Shown here: piece by piece, positions 1 through 8,544 of the stretch
How the letters are laid out: each line of letters opens with the position of its first letter
Position numbering within the stretch: position 1 is the first letter of the stretch
Assembly: GCA_902537425.1 (NCBI GenBank)
Contig: CACBBD010000010.1
Span: forward strand, 1-43,922
DNA from: an uncultured SAR86 cluster bacterium
GTDB taxonomy: Bacteria > Pseudomonadota > Gammaproteobacteria > Magnimaribacterales > Magnimaribacteraceae
DNA: 43,922 nucleotides
Direction: 5' to 3'
Notes under the pieces: model-generated
Databases searched by the model: none
Told to the model about the DNA's origin: nothing
The model's input: the letters and a program-made list of their open reading frames with translations, nothing else
Position numbers and translations under genes: made by a program

Positions 1-119
1 GACTTTAAATCTGTTGGGCTAAACGCCATTTTATTTAGTTCATAAGGTAGCTCTAATTCTTCAAGAAGCCAAAGAATCCTTCCAGCTCTTGAATTTGGTG
101 CAAAATGTAACTTCAACAT
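1..119 (-). CDS. Glutathione S-transferase family protein (partial, N-terminus only)
   Basis: Only the first 39 codons lie in the window; the rest runs off the left edge. The visible residues (start MLKLHFAPNSRAGRILWLLE) match the thioredoxin-like N-terminal domain of GSTs: a short beta strand, a Ser/Arg-containing turn where the glutathione thiol normally binds, then a helix ending in a conserved EELELPYE-like stretch. The ATG start is supported by an AAGGAGAG ribosome binding site just upstream. It is the last visible gene of a long minus-strand run and follows the ACT-domain gene by about 55 bases. The substrate cannot be inferred. Confidence 0.75.
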   Translation of the reverse strand, partial: MLKLHFAPNSRAGRILWLLEELELPYELNKMAFSPTDLK

Positions 120-174
120 AAATCTCTCCTTTTAATAAGCCTCATTATAAGGGTAAACATAGTCATAAGAAATC

Positions 175-576
175 TTAGGAATCCTCTAGTGAGGATATAA
201 CTTTTAATGCTTCTGCAGCCAAATTATTTTGAACAAAAATATGGTCATGAAAATATCCAGAGAAAATATTTGAAGATATTCTGTGCTTAGTTAACTCTCT
301 TGTAATGGTTGAAATGAGTCCATGACTTTCCAGGCTTGAGTGAACTCCCAAGGATATACACTTGAAAATACCATCATATTGTAAAGAATGCGCATCCGCG
401 TCCTTTTGATTAATCACTAAAGTAATGCCTTCATCTTCCAAAAAAGTTGCTTTTGGCTTAAGTGAGTTAAATAAATCCTCAAGAGGTTCGCTTGAAGTAA
501 TGAAAACAAAAGTCTCATCAAGCAAGCGAGGATTAATATTACGCAATATCTCTTTTAAATTAGTCTTACCTGGCAT
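175..576 (-). CDS. ACT-domain protein, COG3602-like
   Basis: A 133-residue protein that looks like two consecutive ACT-like halves, roughly residues 1-65 and 66-130, with no catalytic domain attached. The layout (an N-terminal LRNINPRLLDETFVFIT segment, a middle GIFKCISLGVHSSLESHGL segment, a C-terminal YFHDHIFV segment) resembles the small free-standing ACT proteins of COG3602, which are thought to bind amino acids or similar small ligands. The function is unknown. It follows the DUF4396 gene by two bases, so the two are very likely cotranscribed with the photolyase gene. Confidence 0.7.
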   Translation of the reverse strand: MPGKTNLKEILRNINPRLLDETFVFITSSEPLEDLFNSLKPKATFLEDEGITLVINQKDADAHSLQYDGIFKCISLGVHSSLESHGLISTITRELTKHRISSNIFSGYFHDHIFVQNNLAAEALKVISSLEDS

Positions 577-578
577 TC

Positions 579-1034
579 TTAGTGACAGGCAATATTATAT
601 TTTTTTAGTCTGTAGTAGTTATAAGGTAAGGGAGTTATAAAACCCGCTAATAGCATAAAAGGTATGATCCACCAGACTAGAACTCCTCCAGCGAATACTA
701 CATCAACAGTATTCATGGCTATCTCCATTGACAACATAGAAATGAGAGACATTCCAGTAGCTGTACTGAATGCTTCTTTTAATCTCATCTGTCTGGAAAG
801 AATTATAGTTTCTAGGATGATGGAAGTAATCAAACCATTAATAATTGCCAAGGTCATTATTCCCAACATTGGAAATGGAATTTCATTTATTTGGAAAAAA
901 AGAATAGTCCCAAAATCTCCAATAGAGCACCCTAATAGGCACCAGAGAGTATTGATAGATGAACGCTTCCATGTATGCCTGCAAGTCCAAGAAATAGAAT
1001 TATCTTGTTGATTCTGAATATTTAATTCACTCAT
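579..1034 (-). CDS. DUF4396 membrane protein
   Basis: A 151-residue integral membrane protein. Residues 29-40 (TLWCLLGCSIGD) are the signature of the DUF4396 family, and hydrophobic segments at about 31-48, 55-80, 93-108 and 112-135 suggest four membrane passes. Two conserved cysteines sit in the first segment. No biochemical role is known to me. The start codon overlaps the end of the photolyase gene by eight bases (ATGAGTGA), so translation is probably coupled. Family membership is seen; any link to light or DNA repair is only inferred from the neighbour. Confidence 0.72.
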   Translation of the reverse strand: MSELNIQNQQDNSISWTCRHTWKRSSINTLWCLLGCSIGDFGTILFFQINEIPFPMLGIMTLAIINGLITSIILETIILSRQMRLKEAFSTATGMSLISMLSMEIAMNTVDVVFAGGVLVWWIIPFMLLAGFITPLPYNYYRLKKYNIACH

Positions 1035-2466
1035 TTACTTCTTTTTTAGTTGTAGCAAAAGCTTCCAGGGCAAGTTCTCTAGAGATCTTCAAGTCTACGA
1101 TAGGCTCTGGATAATCTACTCCTAATTCTATACCAGCAGATTCTAAGATTTCCTTAGGAGCTTCCCAAGGACTAAAAAGGTACTTATTTGGTAAATTCTT
1201 CAACTCAGGCACATATTTTTTTGTGTATTCTCCGTTTGGATCAAACTTCAATCCCTGTGTAATAGGATTAAAGATTCTAAAGTATGGAGCAGCATCAGCA
1301 CCAGATCCTGCCACCCATTGCCACCCCGCGCTATTACTAGCTAAATCAGCATCCACAAGACAATCCCAAAACCATTTTTCACCTTCAAGCCAGTGTATTA
1401 GAAGATTTTTAACTAAAAAAGAACCGACAATCATTCTCAGTCTATTGTGCATATAGCCTGTCTGCCATAGCTCTCTCATACCTGCATCAACAATGGGGTA
1501 TCCAGTTTTTCCTGACTGCCAAAGTTTTAAAAGATCTTTATTTTCTTTCCAAGGAAATGAATCGAATTTCTTTTGAAAATTAACACTAGGAAAATCAGGA
1601 AAATGATAAAGAAGGTAATATGAGAACTCTCTCCAGCCTAACTCGCTATGAAAATGAGCAAGGCTCTTATCTATCCCTGAAATAGTTTCTTTTGTTTTAG
1701 CTCGATACCAAACTTCATTAGGCGATATTTCACCAAAATGTAAATGTGGAGATAATCTTGATACAAATTTTTGTGAAGGGAAGTTTCTACCTTCTTTGTA
1801 GTTCAATAAACCATGTTCAAGAAATTCTTCTAAATTCTGTTCTGCACCCTCTTCTCCTGGATTCCATTCCTCCTCGAAACCTGCATACCAGTTAGACTTT
1901 GGCAGTAAATCCAAACTTTCCAAGTTATCTGAAACATTATCCTTCTTAGAAAGATTCTCAAGGCTAGGTTCACTTATAGGGAGTCTTGGCTCACAAGCAT
2001 TTAGGCATCCTTTTTTATAATAAGGGGTAAAAACTCTATATGGAGTCCCATCGTCTTTAGAAATATTCCAGGGTTCCCATAACAAAGAACCACAAAAACT
2101 TTCTACAATTATATTATTTGTCTCTAGTTCGTTTTTTATTTTCTTATCTCTATCGATCCTCCAGGGCTCATAACATCTATTCCAAAAGACATTAGAAACA
2201 GAATAATCCTCAATAAGTTTGGGCAATATTTCGCATGGGTCTCCTTTAAATAATCTTAAACTTCCACCTAAACTTTCATTTAGCTTATTTAAAGAGTTAT
2301 ATAACCACCATCTACTAGCGGAACCCATTTTGAATTCTCCAGAATTCGTATCATCCAAAATATAGATGGGAATAAACGATTCGAACTTGCTGGCTGCATC
2401 AAGCGAAGGATTATCTTTAATTCTTAAATCTTGTCTAAACCAATGTACTGCAATTTTTTCTGACAT
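1027..2466 (-). CDS. phrB: Deoxyribodipyrimidine photolyase (class I CPD photolyase)
   Basis: A 479-residue flavoprotein that uses blue light to split cyclobutane pyrimidine dimers in DNA. The N-terminal Rossmann-like antenna domain opens with VHWFRQDLRIKDNPSL (residues 7-22). The helical FAD domain carries the class I signatures RLSPHLHFGEIS, GYPIVDAGMRELWQTGYMHN and GWQWVAGSGADA; the last includes the tryptophan nearest to FAD in the electron-transfer chain. The length equals the usual 450-500 residues. The SDR gene upstream stops one base before this ATG (TAAATG), so it is part of an operon. A cryptochrome is possible, but the intact motifs favour photolyase. Confidence 0.93.
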   Translation of the reverse strand: MSEKIAVHWFRQDLRIKDNPSLDAASKFESFIPIYILDDTNSGEFKMGSASRWWLYNSLNKLNESLGGSLRLFKGDPCEILPKLIEDYSVSNVFWNRCYEPWRIDRDKKIKNELETNNIIVESFCGSLLWEPWNISKDDGTPYRVFTPYYKKGCLNACEPRLPISEPSLENLSKKDNVSDNLESLDLLPKSNWYAGFEEEWNPGEEGAEQNLEEFLEHGLLNYKEGRNFPSQKFVSRLSPHLHFGEISPNEVWYRAKTKETISGIDKSLAHFHSELGWREFSYYLLYHFPDFPSVNFQKKFDSFPWKENKDLLKLWQSGKTGYPIVDAGMRELWQTGYMHNRLRMIVGSFLVKNLLIHWLEGEKWFWDCLVDADLASNSAGWQWVAGSGADAAPYFRIFNPITQGLKFDPNGEYTKKYVPELKNLPNKYLFSPWEAPKEILESAGIELGVDYPEPIVDLKISRELALEAFATTKKEVNE

Positions 2467-3234
2467 TTATGCTGTGAAACCTCCATCAATTGTGTGCACA
2501 GAACCGGTGATAAACTCACTCTCATCACTAGAAAGAAATAACATCAACTTAGCTATCTCATCGGCTTCAGCATATCGACCTAAAGGTATCTGTTCTGCCA
2601 AAGAATCTTTATTAGTTTCTTCTCCAGTAATCTCGGAGAAACCGTCTTCTAAAACTCTCATCATTTGTGTCTCTACAGGAGAAGGATTTACCGAATTAAC
2701 CCTTATGTTCATCTCAGCACATTCTTTAGCAGCTGATTTAGTTAAACCTACAACGGCATGTTTGCTCATAACGTATGGGGATAACAGAGATGCTCCTGTA
2801 ACGCCTGCTACACTTGAAGTTATAACCACACTTCCTCCCCCTCTTTCATTTAAAGCTGGGATAACTGCCTTTAGGCCCAGAAAAGGGCCTTTTGCATTCA
2901 CTGCCATCACACTATCAAATACCTCTTCATCATATTCAACTATTGACTGAATTTCTCCAGCCACACCTGCATTAGCTATGAAAATATCTACACCTCCATA
3001 TCTTTCAAGTGCCAAATCTACTGCTTTTTGATTGTCTGAAAGTAGTGACACATCTCCTTTAAAATAACTTACCTTGTTAGAATTAATCTCTTTAATTGCA
3101 TTAACAAGATCGTCTTCACTTAAATCAACCATCAAAACACTCGCACCTTCTTTAAGAAAAAGTTCTGTAGTAGCTCTTCCTATGCCCCCAGTTGCACCAG
3201 TGACTATAGCTACTTTGTCTTCTAATCTATTCAT
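2467..3234 (-). CDS. SDR family oxidoreductase
   Basis: A 255-residue classical short-chain dehydrogenase. It shows the cofactor-binding TGATGGIG motif at residues 12-19, the NAG motif at 88-90, and the catalytic set Ser140/141, Tyr154 and Lys158 (YVMSK). An Asp at position 37, at the end of the second beta strand, favours NAD(H) over NADP(H). The C-terminal SEFITGSVHTIDGGF is typical of FabG-like and alcohol-oxidising members. The substrate is unknown. It lies directly against phrB and about 30 bases after the TauE/SafE gene, inside the same minus-strand run. Confidence 0.88.
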   Translation of the reverse strand: MNRLEDKVAIVTGATGGIGRATTELFLKEGASVLMVDLSEDDLVNAIKEINSNKVSYFKGDVSLLSDNQKAVDLALERYGGVDIFIANAGVAGEIQSIVEYDEEVFDSVMAVNAKGPFLGLKAVIPALNERGGGSVVITSSVAGVTGASLLSPYVMSKHAVVGLTKSAAKECAEMNIRVNSVNPSPVETQMMRVLEDGFSEITGEETNKDSLAEQIPLGRYAEADEIAKLMLFLSSDESEFITGSVHTIDGGFTA

Positions 3235-3266
3235 AAAACTACTTAATTGATTTTTTCAGTGCATGT

Positions 3267-4016
3267 TTATTGTGAAAGTAAAAAAATACCTCTACCAATA
3301 AAAACCGCTCCTACAGAAAGGACAATTCGTTGAGTCCATCTGAAAAATATTTCATCATCTATTATATCTAAAACCTTCTTACCAAGAGTAGTTCCTACTA
3401 CAGATAAAAATATTGCTAAGAGCAAGAATATAGGCTCAGGCCAATTTTTTAGACTATAAGTCAACAGTCCTCCAAAAAAAATAATTTTGGAAATATGTCC
3501 AATAGTTTGTGCTACTGCCTTAGTAGCAACGACTTGATGTCTCGTCATATCTACTCTTTGAAAAAAAACATCTAACAACGGACCGCCAACACCAGCTACT
3601 AAGTTTGTTAGAACCACTACGCAACCTGCTAAAACTCCCGTACCTGCTTTTGTTATATCCAGAGCAAGTTCTTTTGGGACTATCCATGCAATGTAAGGCA
3701 ATAGTCCTAATGCAAATATAATTAAGATTTGACTAGGTTCGAAAGCTATAAAAAATAGAAAGATTAAAGCTATAGTACTGCCTATTAGCAGCATTGAAAT
3801 AATTTTCCAATTGATATCTGTTCTATTGAGCCATGCTCTATATCCATTTGATGTTGCTTGAATTAGACCATGAAGCACCATCGCAGGTCCTACGGAAAGG
3901 AAACTAATCAATATTCCCATGAGAATAAGGCCACCGAGCATGCCAAAAATAGAGGATAAAAAAGCTGTTGCGAAGGTTGCAAATAATATAAAAATGAAAA
4001 TTAAATCTAATTCCAT
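3267..4016 (-). CDS. TauE/SafE family sulfite exporter-like permease
   Basis: A 249-residue, very hydrophobic protein with about seven to eight membrane spans arranged as two similar halves, each beginning with a glycine-rich helix (FGMLGGLILMG near 25-35; LVAGVGGPLLDVFF near 138-151). This is the TauE/SafE layout; known members move sulfite, sulfoacetate or other small organic anions across the inner membrane. The stop of the upstream GST gene abuts this start (TAAATG). In this operon it could export a sulfur-containing product, but that is inference from family and context. Confidence 0.82.
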   Translation of the reverse strand: MELDLIFIFILFATFATAFLSSIFGMLGGLILMGILISFLSVGPAMVLHGLIQATSNGYRAWLNRTDINWKIISMLLIGSTIALIFLFFIAFEPSQILIIFALGLLPYIAWIVPKELALDITKAGTGVLAGCVVVLTNLVAGVGGPLLDVFFQRVDMTRHQVVATKAVAQTIGHISKIIFFGGLLTYSLKNWPEPIFLLLAIFLSVVGTTLGKKVLDIIDDEIFFRWTQRIVLSVGAVFIGRGIFLLSQ

Positions 4017-4871
4017 TTATTGATCTAAAAGAAAATCTTCAATTGATCTACCTTTCAAACGCAAGATCAAGGAATGAACATATAATACAAACTGCATTAT
4101 CAAAGGCCTTCTTACTTCTTTTCTAAAGAGATTATTTGCATATAGTCTTTCATACCAACCAAACACATTAGGGTGTAATCTTTGAAGTGGATAATTTGCA
4201 TGTTGTATTCTCGTTGCGTAAATAAACCAGGCAATATCGACTAAAGATAGTTCCGGACCTAAAATATATTGACTATCCTTTAATTGATCGTTGAGATCGT
4301 CCAAAGCAGTTCTAAAACGAATCAAAGACTTGCTTGCATCTTCGTCCGTTATCCCATACTTTTCGTACTGCTCCCAAAAATTTCTATTTACATCATCCAT
4401 GGAATCTAATTCTCCATTTAAAGTAGCTTTATTTTTTGCTTTAGGCTGAACAGACTTTCCTTTGTTTAAAAATCGTGGAACCAAAAACTTAAAGGTAATA
4501 TTTCTTATATCAACATGCAGATTATCTTCAAATTTCAATATTTCTTTAACCTTCTCTTCCATGTTCTCTGGAATTAAAGGGGATTCTTTGAAGCATCCCT
4601 CGAGATGCTCAAGAATATCATTGCTCTCTATATGAACCTCTCCATCATGTATTAGAACTGGCACTAGAGATCTTGGGTTAATGCCCTGAAACCATTCAGA
4701 GAAGTTCTCGCCAGTAGAAAGATTTATTTGATGTGATGTAAATGGTATTTTTTTTAAATTTAGATAAATTCTAGTTTTCATCGAACAAGCTGAAAACTGG
4801 TAATTTAAAAGGTGAACACCCTTCCAGTCCAAGATTTCCTTTGTTTTGATATCAGAACTCAATAATTTCAT
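4017..4871 (-). CDS. Glutathione S-transferase family protein
   Basis: A 284-residue GST-fold protein. The thioredoxin-like domain covers about residues 22-100, with a CSMK active-site segment at 29-32 (Cys or Ser as thiol contact) and the VPVLI-plus-ESNDILEHLE glutathione-binding stretch near 70-90. The all-helical domain follows, with the conserved LSLVDIAW segment. It is longer than a typical 200-230-residue GST because of an inserted charged helix near 130-170. Its ATG overlaps the stop of the PhoD-like gene (ATGA), implying translational coupling. The substrate is unknown; conjugation or deglutathionylation are both possible. Confidence 0.82.
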   Translation of the reverse strand: MKLLSSDIKTKEILDWKGVHLLNYQFSACSMKTRIYLNLKKIPFTSHQINLSTGENFSEWFQGINPRSLVPVLIHDGEVHIESNDILEHLEGCFKESPLIPENMEEKVKEILKFEDNLHVDIRNITFKFLVPRFLNKGKSVQPKAKNKATLNGELDSMDDVNRNFWEQYEKYGITDEDASKSLIRFRTALDDLNDQLKDSQYILGPELSLVDIAWFIYATRIQHANYPLQRLHPNVFGWYERLYANNLFRKEVRRPLIMQFVLYVHSLILRLKGRSIEDFLLDQ

Positions 4872-6463
4872 ATGTAAATCTTTTCACTAGAAATCATCTC
4901 TCCAGTTTCCAAATTTTCTGGATTGTGACCACCACAAGAATTGATCTCAGCAACTGCTTTTTCATTTTCTATAGTAAAGAAAGTAAAACCATTTTCTTCT
5001 TTAGTTCTATACAAAGATTCACAGATAAGTTGATTAGGATTGTCAGCTGTAATACCGCGGGCAAAAGAGGGCCAAGTTCCTGTTGAGCTACTTATGGGCC
5101 CAACCAAAAAGGTTTTAACCTCTCTATTTAATGTCATTGTATCTGATTGAAGGATTGAGGTGGCGCCCAATGCATGTATATCTCCTGAGAAGATAAACCT
5201 TGAACCAGCTCTTTCTGAAATACTTTGAAGTAAACGCTGATGTTGTAAAAACCATCCCTTTTGCCAAAGGTATTTATTTGCATCGATTGTTAGAGATCCT
5301 TTTCTACCTGATAGTAATTCATTTATTACTGTGCCAGATGTCCCTTCTTCGGCGACAACATCGGGATACCACTCCCTCCATTTTCCTGCAGTATATCCTA
5401 GTGGATGTGATGGGATAAAAGCTAGATGCTTTGCTTTTGAGTCGGTTATTCGGGATATAAGCCATTTTTCATCTTCACTAGAAATTAAAACTGCTTTTTC
5501 TTCGCCAAGAGTCATATTTCCTGCGCAATCTGCTATAAGTCCCTCAAAAGCATTTCCATACCTTATTCGGCCAGTCCTTCTTCCAGGCTTATTATCTGGA
5601 GTATCGATAAAAGGAGGATAAAAAAGATCAGCCATTTTTTGAAAAGCACCTTTACTGAATGCATCAGCCGGAAAGGTTACCAAATCTTCTTCTGCATCAT
5701 CATTCTCAAAATAGTCATGATCATCAGGAATAAAGAAAATTGGAGTACTTTTAAATTTAGTACCATAAAGAGCTGCTATTTGTTCATTACCGATTTTTTT
5801 TAAGATTGTTTCATTATTTTCACTGTCTGCGCTTTCAGATCTATTAAAAACACCGTACCTAAATTTTAAATACCCTCCCACAAAAAACTTTATCAACTTA
5901 CTATTTCGTCCAACTGGAGGAAAATTTTCCCCTCTAAGATCGAAATAGATATGATCTCCTATCGAGATGGCGAAATCAGGATTTTTGGATAGGCCTTCTT
6001 CAAAAATCTTTTGTCTAAACTTAAAAGACTTAAAAAACTCTTTACCAGAAGCTTTAAAACCATCTCCTCCACCAGCACATGTAAAGGCCATCATAGAGAT
6101 ATTTTTGACTTCGGATTCAGGATCAGGAAAAGTCTTCAACTGCCAAGGCTCAAAAATTGATTCTTTCTCAGAAAATAACTCAAGTTCATAAGATGTATCT
6201 GAAAGAAGTTCATCTGAAATAAATTGCCAATGTTTGCCTTCACGATCAATAGGTCTTCCAGTAACAAGAATTTTATTATTAAGGATAAGATCAAGATTTT
6301 CGACACCTTTTGATAATGATAATGAAACAGCAAGTTTTTCATGACTTGCTGAAGATAAAATATGCTTTACTTTAGTAAAACTTGAATTGCGAAAGATGTA
6401 ACCACTTGCTAGAAGCGTAGCAAGCACTCCGGAAATCTTCAGAAAAGTTCTTCTTGAATACAC
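4868..6463 (-). CDS. PhoD-like alkaline phosphatase family protein, Tat-exported
   Basis: A 531-residue metallophosphatase. The N-terminus carries a twin-arginine signal (SRRTFLK, residues 3-9) followed by a hydrophobic stretch, so it is exported folded. Metal-binding motifs of the PhoD family are visible: GDHIYFD at 169-175, DDHD at 247-250, and GDIH near 425. It would hydrolyse phosphate mono- or diesters in the periplasm. The start is GTG; no ATG fits and the Tat motif begins three codons in. It lies five bases after the aminotransferase gene and overlaps the next GST. Whether it is for phosphate scavenging or a dedicated pathway step is unclear. Confidence 0.85.
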   Translation of the reverse strand: MYSRRTFLKISGVLATLLASGYIFRNSSFTKVKHILSSASHEKLAVSLSLSKGVENLDLILNNKILVTGRPIDREGKHWQFISDELLSDTSYELELFSEKESIFEPWQLKTFPDPESEVKNISMMAFTCAGGGDGFKASGKEFFKSFKFRQKIFEEGLSKNPDFAISIGDHIYFDLRGENFPPVGRNSKLIKFFVGGYLKFRYGVFNRSESADSENNETILKKIGNEQIAALYGTKFKSTPIFFIPDDHDYFENDDAEEDLVTFPADAFSKGAFQKMADLFYPPFIDTPDNKPGRRTGRIRYGNAFEGLIADCAGNMTLGEEKAVLISSEDEKWLISRITDSKAKHLAFIPSHPLGYTAGKWREWYPDVVAEEGTSGTVINELLSGRKGSLTIDANKYLWQKGWFLQHQRLLQSISERAGSRFIFSGDIHALGATSILQSDTMTLNREVKTFLVGPISSSTGTWPSFARGITADNPNQLICESLYRTKEENGFTFFTIENEKAVAEINSCGGHNPENLETGEMISSEKIYI

Positions 6464-6468
6464 TCTCT

Positions 6469-7689
6469 TTATAAGCTTTGAAAGGCCTGTTTTGCAGTAT
6501 TCTCTATAAAATCAATGTCTTCATTGCGATGAGCTAGAGAAATAAAATGATTATGGTATCCAAGCATGTAGACACCTCTCCTCACACATTCGTCAATCCA
6601 TCTGAAATGGGTTTCAAAGTCTACATCCTCCAATCGATAATAAGGCATAGAAGGTATTCCTGAGGCAATTAAGTTAAAACCTTCTTTCTCAGCAACTTTA
6701 ACAAGTCTTCTATTAAGATTCTCACCATACTCAATCAGTTTATTTGGAGCATTTTCCCTCTGCAATTGATCAAGAGTTGCGAGTGCAGCAGCCATGGGAG
6801 GTGCACTAAAAAACTGAGTACCAGTAAAGTAAACTTTTTCAGCAGAATGCTTCAGCTTTTTTTTACCGACCAATGATGCTAGAGGGTGGCCATTAGCAAT
6901 AGCCTTGCCAAAACAAATCATATCCGGTGAAAAATCAAAAGCTACATTAGAGCCGCCTAGATTTATTCTAAATCCAGCCCTCACATCATCGACAATAGTC
7001 AAAACTCCATATTGTTCGCATAAAGATGTAATTTTCTTCCAGTAGCCCTCTTCAGGTAGAGAGTTATCTCGTGAGACGGGATGGTCGTATGGCGAGGAGA
7101 TAAAACAAGCAATATCATCTCCATTCAAGCTGAGCAATTCTTCTAAGCCTTCAATGTCATTCCATTTAATCTTCAACACATGTTCATTATCAGAGTCAAT
7201 AATACCTGGCCTACTTTTATCTTGCATCCAAGGGGCAACGCCGTGATAACCGTCATCAATTTTTACTATCTTCCTCTTTGACGTGTATTCACGAGCTATC
7301 ATTACAGCTAAGCTTGTTGCATCTCCTCCATTCTTTCCAAATAAGGCCCAATCTGCAATATCTACCATTTCAACTAACTTAGTTGCAAGGTCAACCATAA
7401 TTGGTGATGCTAAACTAACAGTATTTCCTTTTTCAGAAGAGGTCTTGAATGCTTCTTCTACTTCGGGATGGTTATAGCCTAAAATTGATGGACCATATCC
7501 ACACATTAAATCTATGTATCGGTTATCATCAAGATCCCAAAAATATGCCCCTTCGGATCTAGAAAAAAATTTAGGTCCAGTATCTCTTACCGCATACTTA
7601 TAATGTCCAAATATGCCTCCAGGAATAACTTCCTTAGCCTTTTCGAAGTATTCATTTGATTTCGTTACTTCGTATGTAGTATTTTTCAT
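6469..7689 (-). CDS. Class III aminotransferase, glutamate-1-semialdehyde aminomutase-like
   Basis: A 406-residue PLP enzyme of fold type I. The PLP lysine is Lys262 in CFGKAIANGHPL, the aspartate that holds the pyridine nitrogen lies in VDDVRAGF (233-240), and GKNGGDATSLA (118-128) contacts the phosphate. It resembles HemL but lacks the strict GTFSGNP signature (here GTQFFSAPP) and sits among oxygenase, GST and phosphatase genes, so I do not call it hemL. The gene starts seven bases after the CmcJ-like gene. A second, longer paralogue lies at 18909-20279. The likely job is transamination or isomerisation of a pathway-specific substrate. Confidence 0.85.
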   Translation of the reverse strand: MKNTTYEVTKSNEYFEKAKEVIPGGIFGHYKYAVRDTGPKFFSRSEGAYFWDLDDNRYIDLMCGYGPSILGYNHPEVEEAFKTSSEKGNTVSLASPIMVDLATKLVEMVDIADWALFGKNGGDATSLAVMIAREYTSKRKIVKIDDGYHGVAPWMQDKSRPGIIDSDNEHVLKIKWNDIEGLEELLSLNGDDIACFISSPYDHPVSRDNSLPEEGYWKKITSLCEQYGVLTIVDDVRAGFRINLGGSNVAFDFSPDMICFGKAIANGHPLASLVGKKKLKHSAEKVYFTGTQFFSAPPMAAALATLDQLQRENAPNKLIEYGENLNRRLVKVAEKEGFNLIASGIPSMPYYRLEDVDFETHFRWIDECVRRGVYMLGYHNHFISLAHRNEDIDFIENTAKQAFQSL

Positions 7690-7696
7690 TTGAAAG

Positions 7697-8503
7697 CTAA
7701 TCGAAGAAACAAACTGCTCTGACTTCTATGCTTTCTCTTGGTGAAGCGCCCTCGGGAGTATCTGGATGATCGAATGCACTGTGCAATGTTGGAATAAAAG
7801 GTTTTTCCTCAGAATCATAAGTTTTAAACATAAGGACTTCATCTCTATTCATTTCTGGATAGAAATACCACTTATGTAAATCACTGTGAGAAGACTGACA
7901 AATTTCAACCGTCAAGGCATTTGGTTGATCAGGAAGATAATTAAATAAGTCTGTTGGTATCAATTCTTTATCAGAAACTGATCTTTTATCGCAAACAGCA
8001 AATGGCGTATCTACGCCGTCCTCATCGAATCTCCTCCAAAGATTGTAAACAACAATCCTTTTAGGATTTATTCCTGTCTCTTTTAAAAATGGATCTAGTG
8101 TTGCGCCAAAACTAGTTGTGAAGTCATTATGGACTAATCTGTGCCCTCCTTTTCTCTCACCAGTTTCAGCTTGAGCTTCATTTCTTGTTATGTGAGAAAA
8201 GATTTGTACTTTACCTGCACCTACTTTTTCTTTAACGTGGGAAGCCATTTCTTCGTAATAAACACTCACAACTTCTTCATCATTGTAAAAATCCTGAACA
8301 GAAGATACGTGGTTAATTAATTCAAACCCCCCCATTGTAATGTCAAAGTCAAATTCTCTGGCATTGTGCACTGTCTTCTTAAATGACTTTAAGAACTCAG
8401 GGATAGTATTTTTGTCTTCAGATTCATTATCTAGGCCATAAGCAGGCTTAGCTTCATTTTCTTTAAGTGGTTTTCTATAATTAAATTCAGCTTCAATATT
8501 CAT
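7697..8503 (-). CDS. CmcJ/NvfI family oxidoreductase
   Basis: A 268-residue protein with the features of the CmcJ/NvfI/GA4-desaturase family, non-heme iron and 2-oxoglutarate-type oxygenases often found in secondary-metabolite clusters: an N-terminal LNYR-like strand, a central HNDFTTSFG segment that could provide His and Asp metal ligands, a VYNLWRRF segment, and a C-terminal HKWYFYPEMNRDEVLMFKTYD stretch (given here as its key part) with a second candidate metal His. It is cotranscribed with the aminotransferase downstream. The reaction is probably hydroxylation or desaturation; the substrate is unknown. Confidence 0.75.
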   Translation of the reverse strand: MNIEAEFNYRKPLKENEAKPAYGLDNESEDKNTIPEFLKSFKKTVHNAREFDFDITMGGFELINHVSSVQDFYNDEEVVSVYYEEMASHVKEKVGAGKVQIFSHITRNEAQAETGERKGGHRLVHNDFTTSFGATLDPFLKETGINPKRIVVYNLWRRFDEDGVDTPFAVCDKRSVSDKELIPTDLFNYLPDQPNALTVEICQSSHSDLHKWYFYPEMNRDEVLMFKTYDSEEKPFIPTLHSAFDHPDTPEGASPRESIEVRAVCFFD

Positions 8504-8544
8504 ATTTCAAAAAAATTAATTTAACCAATATATTACAACATTTT

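Noticed and set aside
2366-2950. 194-codon open frame on the plus strand
   Set aside because: It lies antisense to the SDR and photolyase genes, which have full family motifs; it has no recognisable domain and an unnatural composition.
6469-7689. Naming the aminotransferases hemL
   Set aside because: The fold and PLP residues agree, but the motif differences, the presence of two paralogues and the neighbouring genes argue against a haem-pathway role.
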